Below the pieces are notes generated by a model. That model worked only from the letters and a program-made list of their open reading frames with translations, searched no databases and was not told where the DNA came from. Shown here piece after piece: positions 1-5,926 of a DNA stretch of 7,467 bases; within the stretch, counting starts at the first letter, position 1; each line of letters opens with the position of its first letter. Where the stretch lies: assembly GCA_018658605.1 (NCBI GenBank), contig JABHUV010000129.1, positions 1-7,467 on the forward strand. The letters run 5' to 3'. Both the position numbers and the translations under genes were made by a program. Source of the DNA: Planctomycetaceae bacterium. Lineage in GTDB: Bacteria; Planctomycetota; Planctomycetia; Pirellulales; Pirellulaceae.

Positions 1-878
1 CGTGCGAGCAACGCTTGTTCGCCCCAACCCGCACCATACCGCTCAACAAGTGCTGGGTCCTCGTCGCCAAGATCGAAAGCTTTGCGAGCAGTGCCAGAGA
101 GCAAGATATCTTGTGCTTGTAATGCCATTTTATCCATATGGTCAAACGTGCCTTGGTTATCGACATCGCGGCGCAATTTGTCGAATTTGCGCATCAAATC
201 TAGGCGATTTGATAGTCGGTCTTTCGTGAGTCCATCAAATAACGAGAAACTCTTGTCACTACCTGTGGGAAGCCGCCCTGCTTCATTGCCGTAACTAAAA
301 TCGCCTATCCGAAACGGGTTGTGTTGGACACCTAGGTGGGCAGCGCCGTGATAACCAAAACCACCATCATTAATATTTATCCCGCTGGGAACGCCCGCCC
401 GACGTGGACCAAGTAACAGCGACGAAACGGATTGCATTGACGGCATACGTGCGGGTCGATCTGATCCAGTGGCGCCGGTGTAACCTGTTAACATCCAATG
501 AGCTGCTGCCCAATGGTCGCCATTTCCATGAGTGAAACTGCGAATAATGGTGCATTTGTCCATGACTTTGGCTTGCCATGGTAGGATTTCGCTAATGCGA
601 ATCCCAGGTACTTTCGTTTCCATGGATGAATAGGGTCCGCGAATTTCGCTTGGTTGGTCTGGCTTCATGTCGAACGTGTCCAGTTGCGACGGACCGCCGT
701 GTTGCCAGATCAGGATGACACTGCGTTTGGATTGTTTTGCGTAGCCGGCATTAGCTTCTTGCCGCAATAACTGGGGTAAAGTGAGTCCAGCGAATCCTAG
801 AGAACCAATTTGGATCGCATCGCGCCGTGTTGGTCCGGAACACAGTTGAGGTTTCATGTTGCCAAGTATATTTAGCAT
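1..878 (-). CDS. DUF1501 family Tat-exported protein (N-terminal 292 codons, truncated by window edge)
   Basis: An open frame reads leftward from 878 and leaves the window without a stop. The protein starts MLNILGNMKPQLCSGPTRRD, with a twin-arginine signal (TRRDAIQIG, residues 17-25) and a hydrophobic stretch ending near residue 38, so export by the Tat system is expected. DUF1501 signatures follow: WQHGGPSQLDTFDMKP (58-73), HGNGDHWAAAHWMLTG (117-132), and a late AFDLGDEDP...RYG segment. The family is related to the alkaline phosphatase/sulfatase fold; it is abundant in planctomycetes and its substrates are unknown. Members are usually longer than 400 residues, so roughly the last third is missing here. 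I chose the ATG at 878 over the in-frame ATG at 857 because family members typically begin with MLNI/MLTI followed by a short segment before the RR motif. No Shine-Dalgarno is visible at either start. Family assignment is firm; function is unknown. Confidence 0.9.
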   Translation of the reverse strand, partial: MLNILGNMKPQLCSGPTRRDAIQIGSLGFAGLTLPQLLRQEANAGYAKQSKRSVILIWQHGGPSQLDTFDMKPDQPSEIRGPYSSMETKVPGIRISEILPWQAKVMDKCTIIRSFTHGNGDHWAAAHWMLTGYTGATGSDRPARMPSMQSVSSLLLGPRRAGVPSGININDGGFGYHGAAHLGVQHNPFRIGDFSYGNEAGRLPTGSDKSFSLFDGLTKDRLSNRLDLMRKFDKLRRDVDNQGTFDHMDKMALQAQDILLSGTARKAFDLGDEDPALVERYGAGWGEQALLA

Positions 879-907
879 GTGCGGGGCAGCGAGAGGGGGG
901 GAATTGG

Positions 908-937
908 TTGAGGTGGGAGCTTTAACTACTATAGAAT
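908..937 (+). promoter_or_regulatory. Candidate sigma70-type promoter for the dimethylformamidase-like gene
   Basis: TTGAGG (908-913) and TAGAAT (932-937) are separated by 18 bp, predicting initiation near 944 and a leader of about 40 nt before the ATG at 983. A second TAGAAT at 966-971 lacks a convincing -35. The -10 shares bases 932-933 with the -10 of the opposite promoter, so the two polymerase sites exclude one another. Confidence 0.4.
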
Positions 938-956
938 GTAAGTGATGTAAGTTCAA
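928..956 (-). promoter_or_regulatory. Candidate sigma70-type promoter for the DUF1501 gene
   Basis: On the minus strand a TTGAAC -35 (956-951) and a TATAGT -10 (933-928) are separated by 17 bp. Four and five of six positions match the sigma70 consensus. Predicted initiation near 921 would give a leader of about 45 nt before the ATG at 878. Its -10 overlaps the -10 of the divergent promoter. Prediction from sequence only. Confidence 0.5.
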
Positions 957-982
957 TAACAGTTTTAGAATACGAGCGTAAT

Positions 983-2542
983 ATGGCTAAAGACAAACGG
1001 AACGGTTTGGATCGTCGCAGTGTGATTAAGAAGACTGCCGTGGCGTCACTCTCGGTGGCGGCAGCCGTAACGGGGTCTGCGCAGGGATCAGTTGACAGTA
1101 ATCTAGTCGGTAGAAAATCGTTGATCCAACGAGAAAACGATCTCCGAGGTACACGTGATTGGCAATTGACGAGAGTGTGGCCAAATCGAGACAATTTTCG
1201 CACCTCTCTGATTGAAGGCTATTGCTCACATCAATCAATTGCAGCTGGAGAATCGCTAGATATTTTTGTCAGTTGTGACCCGCAAAGCGAATATACAATC
1301 GATATTTACCGCATGGGCTATTACGACGGTACGGGTGCTTGCCTTAAGAAGACGATCGGACCGCTCACGGGGAAAACACAGGCAGTTCCCGAAATGACAA
1401 CCGCTCCAGAGCGGTTAAGAGAGTGCCAGTGGGATGTTAGTGTGTCGGTGAAGATTCCTGAGAATTGGGTGAGTGGCGTCTATTTAGGCAAACTGACCAC
1501 GATACCAAAATCCAGCTCTGATCCGTATTGGCAGAGCTACGTTGTTTTTATTGTGAAGGACGACCGTCCAGCAGATGTGTTATTTCAGTGCAGCGACAAT
1601 ACATGGCAAGCCTACAACCGTTGGCCTGAGAACGAGTCGTTGTATACCCATCCAGCTGGCGCACATGCTCCGGGAGTGTCCGTTAGTTTCAACCGACCCT
1701 ACGGGATGTACACTCAGATTTTTAAGCCGGCGTTGTCCATCGGTTCGGGAGAATTTCTGTTGTGGGAATATCCGTTATGCTATTGGCTCGAGCAACAAGG
1801 ATATGATGTTACCTATGGTTCCAATGCAGATGGCATCGACGTTGATTTTATTACGCGCTGTAAAACATTTGTGAGTGTGGGGCACGATGAGTATTGGGAT
1901 CCTCGACAATATCAAGCAGCAGAGACGGCAATTAAACGCGGTGTGAATTATCTTTGGCTCAGCGGCAATTCGGTTTTTATTGTTTCACCGTACTCCGACA
2001 GTGCAACCGGAATACCCAAGCGGACGATTACTCGTGAAGGATGTTATGGAGTGTTACGTAACGATGAGATCGAATCCTATGAAGCGTTGTTTGCGGGACT
2101 GCAGGATACAGGCCTGGATGAGCGCCGAATCATAGGCGCACGTAGCGTTGTTCCATTCAACGGAGGTGGTGACTGGACGTGTACTAATCCCCAGCACTGG
2201 CTGTTTCAAGGAACCGGCATGAAACGGGGTGAAAGCGTTCCCGGGCTCGTGGGATGGGAGCACCATGGAGAGCCTGATTTAGAAAGACACGGCCTACAAG
2301 TTCTCGCGGAGGGTTCCGTGTGGGCGGGAGGTACGCGCGAAGGTAAATACGCAGCCACGATTTTTCCGGGAGGCGATAGAAATTTTGTCTTTAATGCAGC
2401 TACAATCTATTGGTCTCAAGGGTTGTCCACGCCGCCAGGGCATATATTGCCGTGGTCCCATTGGAGTCGACCACATGGACCTGACGCGCGAGTGCAACAG
2501 ATGACGGCGAATCTGTTAGAGCAGGCGATTGGAAATAGTTGA
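983..2542 (+). CDS. Tat-exported N,N-dimethylformamidase large-subunit-like protein
   Basis: A 519-residue protein. The N-terminus has a Tat motif (DRRSVIKK, residues 10-17) and an alanine-rich hydrophobic segment ending near GSAQG (31-35), so it is probably exported folded with a cofactor. After about 165 residues of beta-rich sequence, the catalytic-type domain begins with DNTWQAYNRW (205-214), followed by WEYPLCYWLEQQGYDVTY (261-278), VGHDEYWD (299-306), an NYLWLSGNS strand (322-330) and VGWEHHGEPD (423-432). These are hallmarks of the N,N-dimethylformamidase beta/large-subunit family. In the Paracoccus enzyme a mononuclear iron is held by two tyrosines and a glutamate; Y263, Y304 and E426 are my candidate equivalents. 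No small-subunit gene is adjacent, and an exported form is unlike the cytoplasmic enzyme, so the substrate is probably another amide or C-N compound. The start has no strong ribosome-binding site. Family firm, substrate unknown. Confidence 0.85.
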   Translation: MAKDKRNGLDRRSVIKKTAVASLSVAAAVTGSAQGSVDSNLVGRKSLIQRENDLRGTRDWQLTRVWPNRDNFRTSLIEGYCSHQSIAAGESLDIFVSCDPQSEYTIDIYRMGYYDGTGACLKKTIGPLTGKTQAVPEMTTAPERLRECQWDVSVSVKIPENWVSGVYLGKLTTIPKSSSDPYWQSYVVFIVKDDRPADVLFQCSDNTWQAYNRWPENESLYTHPAGAHAPGVSVSFNRPYGMYTQIFKPALSIGSGEFLLWEYPLCYWLEQQGYDVTYGSNADGIDVDFITRCKTFVSVGHDEYWDPRQYQAAETAIKRGVNYLWLSGNSVFIVSPYSDSATGIPKRTITREGCYGVLRNDEIESYEALFAGLQDTGLDERRIIGARSVVPFNGGGDWTCTNPQHWLFQGTGMKRGESVPGLVGWEHHGEPDLERHGLQVLAEGSVWAGGTREGKYAATIFPGGDRNFVFNAATIYWSQGLSTPPGHILPWSHWSRPHGPDARVQQMTANLLEQAIGNS

Positions 2543-2544
2543 TG

Positions 2545-2564
2545 CCGCTTAGTCATCAAAGCGG
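2545..2564. terminator. Short hairpin between convergent genes, possible bidirectional terminator
   Basis: CCGCTT (2545-2550) and AAGCGG (2559-2564) form a 6-bp stem with an 8-nt loop in the 31-bp gap between two converging genes. There is no clear T-tract on either side, so this is a weak terminator candidate supported mainly by position. A second small inverted repeat, CGGTT-ATG-AACCG at 2571-2583, overlaps the stop codon of the minus-strand gene. Confidence 0.3.
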
Positions 2565-2573
2565 ACCATTCGG

Positions 2574-3392
2574 TTATGAACCGGCCAGAAATGTTAGCGC
2601 AGCCCAGAAGCTTTCCCAGTCAGCTTCGACATTTTTTTGTGAGCAACGTCGCAAATAGACCAGTCGCACCAACCATTCACCCGTGTGTGGAAGCTTGAGA
2701 CTAGCGACGCCGTTTTTACCGGTTGTGGCATGAATGTCGGTAACTTTGTCGGCCTGGCGTCCTAAAGCGGCTAGCTGTACGCTTGGTAAAGGGTTGTTGT
2801 CGAGTAAAACGCGAAACTGTACGGTGTCATTTTGTTTGGCAACGGTGGGGTCAGAAAGCGGAATGATTTCTAGTTTGTGCCCTAGTTGTTTGTTCCATGT
2901 CGCCGTTCGTTTGCCTCCGACGACGATCAGTGATTTGAGATATCGCCTGTAGCGTTCGGACGCTGATTTGTCGGCCTCCCCCGCTTCTTTGCGTTGGGCA
3001 ATGATGTGATGTAAACCTTCATGTTCAAGATATTGGTGGAACTTGGCGCCTTCCATTTCGATTTGTGCCCAATTGCGTTGCATCGAGATGATATGAGTAC
3101 CTGGTTTGTCGACAACGAAACGAGCGACAGGTGTCTTTGAGAATTGTTCTTCAACGATTAGGTTCGTCGGGGATGTTGTTGAATTGTGAAACAAAAAATC
3201 AACGGTCATTTTTTGACTTAACGTACGTTCTTTGTCTTCGCTGAAATGATCTCCGACGAATAGTTTTATCGCGACGGACTGACCAACACGCGGTTGATAG
3301 TTCTGCGGTGCGATCCAATAGTCATGTGCGTCTACGGAAAGAGATGTTCCGAAAAAGAGGAATAAGGCCAAAAGTAGAGAAGGAGTTTTCAT
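2574..3392 (-). CDS. Exported DUF4198 family protein
   Basis: A 272-residue protein with a Sec signal peptide (MKTPSLLLALFLFFG..., residues 1-22) and likely cleavage after VDA, leaving HDYWIAP as the mature N-terminus. That AH-x-x-W beginning is characteristic of DUF4198, a periplasmic beta-sandwich family related to nickel/cobalt-uptake accessory proteins. Other family-like segments are VGDHF (46-50), KFHQYLEHEGL (117-127), SERYRRYLKSLIVVG (145-159), a second Ig-like region from about 165, and the C-terminal ADWESFWAALTF (257-268). Length fits the family. Metal binding through H23 and further histidines (H100, H119, H124, H128, H129) is plausible but inferred. The gene lies 122 bp downstream of the helicase on the same strand; the gap and differing role argue against tight coupling. 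The start has no Shine-Dalgarno. A TACAAT sequence (3404-3399) lies just 6 nt before the ATG. Family confident, ligand unknown. Confidence 0.85.
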   Translation of the reverse strand: MKTPSLLLALFLFFGTSLSVDAHDYWIAPQNYQPRVGQSVAIKLFVGDHFSEDKERTLSQKMTVDFLFHNSTTSPTNLIVEEQFSKTPVARFVVDKPGTHIISMQRNWAQIEMEGAKFHQYLEHEGLHHIIAQRKEAGEADKSASERYRRYLKSLIVVGGKRTATWNKQLGHKLEIIPLSDPTVAKQNDTVQFRVLLDNNPLPSVQLAALGRQADKVTDIHATTGKNGVASLKLPHTGEWLVRLVYLRRCSQKNVEADWESFWAALTFLAGS

Positions 3393-3514
3393 GACAATAT
3401 TGTAACATTAGTTGTGATTTGCGATATCAGAAAACATGGCGTACAGACACACAATCGGTTTCTTTTGTTAGCAGTGTCGCCAAATGTAACCTTAAATTAC
3501 CCAGCAGTAAACAA

Positions 3515-4840
3515 CTATTGTTGTTTGGACTTGTGACGGTTTCCACCGCCCGGCTTTGATTTTCCTGAATTGTTTCTGGCGTGCCAGCGGCGGCGACCTG
3601 GATGGCTACCACGTCGTTTGCGGCGCGGCGTAGGTGCTTCTTCTTCTGGTAGTTCTTTCACCACGCCAACCAACGCTTCAGAGATGACTGAAATCGGTTT
3701 GACGGGTACGCTTTCACGCATCAATCGTTCGATCAACCGTAATTGTTTGCGCTCATCCCCAGCACAAAAGCTAATGGCTACTCCAGCACGTCCTGCCCGA
3801 GCTGTGCGCCCGATTCGATGCACGTACACTTCGGGAGTTTGCGGCAGTTCGTAGTTGATGACGTGGGTAATATCTGAAAAATCTAGTCCACGAGATGCAA
3901 GGTCCGTTGCAACTAGGACGGGGGGTCGCTTGGATTTGAATCGTTCCATCGCTGCTCGCCGTTGCGCCTGGCTTTTATCACCATGAATCGCCATCGCTTT
4001 GATACCGTCGCGAGAAAGACGTTTTGTGACCTTATCGGCTCCGCGTTTGGTACGAGTGAACACGAGTGTCTTCTCCCCATCAATACCACGCAAGAGCTCA
4101 GTGAGCACTTGTTGTTTGTCTTGGCGGTCAACAAAATAGAGAGATTGATCAACTAAATCAGGAGTGGCTGCGTCGGGCGCTACCTGGATTTCTTCGGGAT
4201 TGTTCAGCCACTGTTTTGACAGGCGTCGGATTTCTGGGGCCATTGTTGCGGAGAACATCAATGTCTGCCGTTCTTCGTTACACTTAGCCACAATTCGTTT
4301 TAGGTCAGGGATGAATCCCATATCGAGCATTTGGTCCGCTTCGTCGAGAATCAATACGTCAATTTTTGTTAAGTCCACGTAGCCTTGTTGGCCCAAGTCG
4401 ATCAAACGACCAGGCGTTGCGACTAGAATGTCGACGCCTCGTTTAAGAGCTTTAACTTGTGAATATTGTTTGACGCCACCGTAAACGACTGTGTTACGTA
4501 AATTAGTAAACTCGCTATAAGTGTCGAGGTTTTCTCCGATTTGTCCGGCAAGTTCTCGCGTCGGCGAGAGGATTAAGCAACGAATGACTCGGCGCCCCGA
4601 ACGTTGTCGGCGTTTTTCGGCACCAGTTGTTGGGTTGTTAAGCAGTTCTAGGATTCGGTGAATTGTGGGCAGTGCGAAAGCGGCGGTTTTGCCGGTACCG
4701 GTTTGAGCACAACCGACGACATCTCTGCCGGCTAGGACGTGAGGAATGGTTTGTTCTTGGATCGGTGTGGGTTCTTTGTAACCTTTTTTCGCTAGGCTCT
4801 TGAGAATAGACTTGTGTAGATTTAATGATTCAAAATTCAT
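3515..4840 (-). CDS. DEAD-box ATP-dependent RNA helicase, RhlE-like
   Basis: A 441-residue cytoplasmic RNA helicase with all the conserved motifs in order: F3 with Q motif YKEPTPIQ (21-28), motif I AQTGTGKT (45-52), Ia PTRELA (93-98), GG (121-122), Ib TPGR (142-145), II DEAD (166-169), III SAT (197-199), IV LVFTRT (259-264), V ATDLASRGLD (311-320), VI HRIGRTARAGR (341-351). The C-terminus (about 405-441) is a lysine/arginine/glycine-rich tail of the kind that tethers these helicases non-specifically to RNA. No other domain is present; RhlE is the best subgroup match. Such helicases unwind short RNA duplexes in ribosome assembly and mRNA decay, and several are cold-induced. The divergent cold-shock genes make a cold role here attractive but unproven. 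The upstream gap allows a long leader. A 7-bp inverted repeat (3509-3515/3520-3526) spans the stop codon without a T-tract. Confidence 0.95.
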   Translation of the reverse strand: MNFESLNLHKSILKSLAKKGYKEPTPIQEQTIPHVLAGRDVVGCAQTGTGKTAAFALPTIHRILELLNNPTTGAEKRRQRSGRRVIRCLILSPTRELAGQIGENLDTYSEFTNLRNTVVYGGVKQYSQVKALKRGVDILVATPGRLIDLGQQGYVDLTKIDVLILDEADQMLDMGFIPDLKRIVAKCNEERQTLMFSATMAPEIRRLSKQWLNNPEEIQVAPDAATPDLVDQSLYFVDRQDKQQVLTELLRGIDGEKTLVFTRTKRGADKVTKRLSRDGIKAMAIHGDKSQAQRRAAMERFKSKRPPVLVATDLASRGLDFSDITHVINYELPQTPEVYVHRIGRTARAGRAGVAISFCAGDERKQLRLIERLMRESVPVKPISVISEALVGVVKELPEEEAPTPRRKRRGSHPGRRRWHARNNSGKSKPGGGNRHKSKQQ

Positions 4841-5300
4841 AATGGACTCGAATGCTCTTTCAGGTGACGAGACGCGTTAAACGCTCGCCAAAAAATGGTG
4901 TGTCACAAATACGGGTGTAAACCACGAAATCTCGCAATCTGGAAATATATCCAGAGCCGTACAGTTGTGCCGTTATAACGTGTTGCAGGAGAAATCAGTC
5001 GTGATCGAACGCCCCTGTGGGCATTGAATTAGAAAGAACACGACGAACAAAGAAGTACACGAATTCTCGTTTGTACAGTTAGATTCTCGTGTTGCTCTCG
5101 CAGCAACATTTGTTTTGCTTGCTGTGGATACATGCGATACGTTGGTGTGCATGGATGAGCAAGCCTTACTTAGGGGTCACTTTAGCAGTGGGCAACCAGT
5201 GGTCAATGGCAAAACGATGGGAAATTGAAGATTGTTTTATGAGCAGGGACCGTTCGCTAAGGGATAAATCGATTGTGCCGGTTGGGTTTCATTACCTCAC
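4841..5300. other. Non-coding gap between helicase and cold-shock genes, rich in inverted repeats
   Basis: I see no convincing gene in these 460 bases. They contain a 6-bp inverted repeat with a 6-nt loop (TCTGGA 4938-4943, TCCAGA 4950-4955), a perfect 10-bp palindrome CGTTATAACG (4971-4980), an imperfect hairpin (GTACACGA 5055-5062 against TCG-TT-TGTAC 5067-5076) and a 7-bp hairpin at 5090-5108. ATTCTCGT occurs twice (5063-5070 and 5084-5091). Read toward the helicase, the palindrome contains TATAAC (4977-4972), a possible -10 that would give a helicase leader of roughly 125 nt, but no good -35 accompanies it. The stretch may hold the helicase promoter and leader, or a small RNA. Confidence 0.5.
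5090..5115 (+). terminator. Terminator-like hairpin with no assigned gene
   Basis: TGTTGCT (5090-5096) and AGCAACA (5102-5108) form a perfect 7-bp stem with loop CTCGC, followed by TTTGTTTT. On the plus strand this resembles an intrinsic terminator, yet no plus-strand gene lies upstream within the gap. It could end a small RNA, block read-through toward the cold-shock genes, or be fortuitous. Confidence 0.3.
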
Positions 5301-5339
5301 TACGTTGGCAAAATATTTTGACAAAATCGTTTCTTTTCC

Positions 5340-5368
5340 CGCACAGGCTTGCCTCTTAAGCATAGACT
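5340..5368 (+). promoter_or_regulatory. Promoter of cold-shock gene 1
   Basis: CGCACA (5340-5345) and TAGACT (5363-5368) are separated by 17 bp. The same GCACA-n17-TAGACT arrangement precedes the second copy at 5830-5858, although much of the spacer differs. Initiation is expected near 5375, exactly where the perfectly conserved leader begins, which strengthens the assignment. The upstream 5305-5336 is A/T-rich and may serve as an UP element. Confidence 0.6.
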
Positions 5369-5374
5369 GATAAC

Positions 5375-5436
5375 TAATTAGAAGGGTGATGTACTCTTCA
5401 TCACCAACAAGTTAGTCAGTTTTTTAGGAAGATATA
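5375..5436 (+). promoter_or_regulatory. Structured 5' leader of cold-shock gene 1, possible RNA switch
   Basis: This 62-nt leader is identical to 5865-5926. It can fold hairpin A (GGTGATG 5385-5391 with CATCACC 5399-5405, 7-nt loop) or the incompatible hairpin B (GAAGGGT 5381-5387 with ACTCTTC 5393-5399, one G-U pair, 5-nt loop). TGATGTAC (5387-5394) matches seven of the first eight bases of the E. coli cold box TGACGTACAGA. A run of six Ts precedes a good Shine-Dalgarno, AGGAAG (5426-5431), 5 nt before the ATG; this is the strongest ribosome-binding site in the window. Confidence 0.6.
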
Positions 5437-5634
5437 ATGGCCATAGGCACAATTAAACGTCTCACAGACAAAGGTTTCGGATTCATTGATATTGGCGGAT
5501 CAAAGGATATATTTTTTCATTGCACCGCAGTGGTTGGAACTACTTTCAACGAGCTCCGCGAAGGCGATGAAGTATCATTTGACGAAGCAATGGGCCCTAA
5601 AGGCCCTTGTGCGGAAAATGTAAGCCCTTCATAA
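5437..5634 (+). CDS. Cold-shock domain protein, copy 1 (CspA family)
   Basis: A 65-residue single cold-shock domain: a five-stranded OB-fold that binds single-stranded RNA or DNA and acts as an RNA chaperone in the cytoplasm. RNP1 is KGFGFI (12-17) and RNP2 is DIFFH (24-28); the C-terminal PKGPCAENV (54-62) matches the usual KGPxAxNV ending. The tryptophan found in E. coli CspA just before RNP1 is absent (KRLTDKG), as is common in this GTIKRLTDKG subgroup. Compared with copy 2 it differs at seven residues, all within positions 3-30 (I3, F14, I19, S22, I25, C29, T30). Residues C29-T30, just after RNP2, depart from the more usual SS, suggesting copy 1 is the more diverged paralogue. It has its own promoter, leader and terminator, so it is probably monocistronic. 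Confidence 0.95.
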   Translation: MAIGTIKRLTDKGFGFIDIGGSKDIFFHCTAVVGTTFNELREGDEVSFDEAMGPKGPCAENVSPS

Positions 5635-5643
5635 GGTGCGATG

Positions 5644-5659
5644 CGAGTGATTTCACTCG
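5644..5659 (+). other. Conserved 3' UTR hairpin, copy 1
   Basis: CGAGTG (5644-5649) pairs with CACTCG (5654-5659) around an ATTT loop, 9 nt after the stop codon and before the terminator. The same stem recurs at 6134-6149 with loop ACTT, while the bases just 5' of it differ. It may protect the mRNA 3' end or bind protein; it lacks a T-tract and is not itself a terminator. Confidence 0.55.
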
Positions 5660-5668
5660 TTGACCCAC

Positions 5669-5702
5669 AAAAAAACTCTTTCTATTAGGAAGGAGTTTTT
5701 TT
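5669..5702 (+). terminator. Intrinsic terminator of cold-shock gene 1
   Basis: A 14-bp stem with one G-U pair runs from seven As and CTCTTTC (5669-5682) through loop TATTAG to GAAGGAG and seven Ts (5689-5702). It lies 34 nt after the stop. The A- and T-runs at both ends make it potentially bidirectional. It should isolate copy 1 from copy 2. Confidence 0.85.
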
Positions 5703-5829
5703 GTGCGCTTTGTAATTAGGGCCCACTAGAGTCTAAAAAGCGTGTACGGATCGCAAGGGTTACACCATTTAGGCTATGGTAACGACTTTACGTTCCCAAA
5801 AAAAAACTCGAACAAATTGATTCTTTGAC

Positions 5830-5858
5830 TGCACAAGATTGCATTTGCAGCGTAGACT
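5830..5858 (+). promoter_or_regulatory. Promoter of cold-shock gene 2
   Basis: TGCACA (5830-5835, four of six to TTGACA) and TAGACT (5853-5858) have a 17-bp spacer, the same geometry as copy 1. A TTGACT at 5825-5830 overlaps but would leave an unsuitable 22-bp spacer. Expected initiation is near 5865, where leader identity starts. Confidence 0.6.
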
Positions 5859-5864
5859 AAGGTT

Positions 5865-5926
5865 TAATTAGAAGGGTGATGTACTCTTCATCACCAACAA
5901 GTTAGTCAGTTTTTTAGGAAGATATA
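5865..5926 (+). promoter_or_regulatory. Structured 5' leader of cold-shock gene 2, possible RNA switch
   Basis: Identical over all 62 nt to the copy 1 leader; identity extends through the first six bases after the A of the ATG (to 5933). It has the same two alternative hairpins (5875-5881/5889-5895, or 5871-5877/5883-5889), cold-box-like TGATGTAC (5877-5884), T-run and AGGAAG ribosome-binding site (5916-5921). Its first bases, TAATTAGAAGG, also occur in the right arm of this gene's terminator, so the mRNA's 5' end is complementary to the terminator's left arm. Confidence 0.6.

Larger units (their letters stand above)
5301..5717 (+). repeat. Tandem duplication, copy 1 (complete cold-shock transcription unit)
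   Basis: Similarity to 5789-6210 begins around TACGTT-n2-CAAAA (5301-5312). It continues through an A/T-rich upstream stretch, promoter, leader, coding sequence and 3' hairpin, and ends after the terminator at GTGCGC-n4-TAATT (5703-5717). The offset is 488-490 bp. Conservation is uneven: upstream flank poor, leader identical, coding region about 93 percent, terminator arms rewritten. Confidence 0.85.

Noticed and set aside
3509..3526. 7-bp inverted repeat across the helicase stop codon as a terminator
   Set aside because: All pairs are in an A/T-rich AAAC/GTTT context with no T-tract after it; it probably reflects the Gln codons and low complexity.
5089..5370. A 93-codon open frame upstream of the first cold-shock gene
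   Set aside because: It matches no family I recognise, has an odd Trp/Cys-rich start, overlaps the terminator-like hairpin at 5090-5108 and runs through the csp promoter (5340-5368). Most likely a chance frame.
5433..5438. A perfect TATAAT overlapping the csp start codon (also 5923-5928)
   Set aside because: No -35-like hexamer lies 16-18 bp upstream, and the sequence is explained by the ribosome-binding site spacer plus ATG. Treated as coincidence.
5592..5606. GC-rich hairpin GGGCC-n5-GGCCC inside the csp coding sequence (also 6082-6096)
   Set aside because: It follows directly from codons for the conserved Gly-Pro-Lys-Gly-Pro segment, so a separate RNA role is not needed to explain it.
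5759..5783. Imperfect hairpin in the spacer between the cold-shock units
   Set aside because: It has a 2-nt bulge, no T-tract, and no counterpart upstream of copy 1, so I found no basis for assigning a role.
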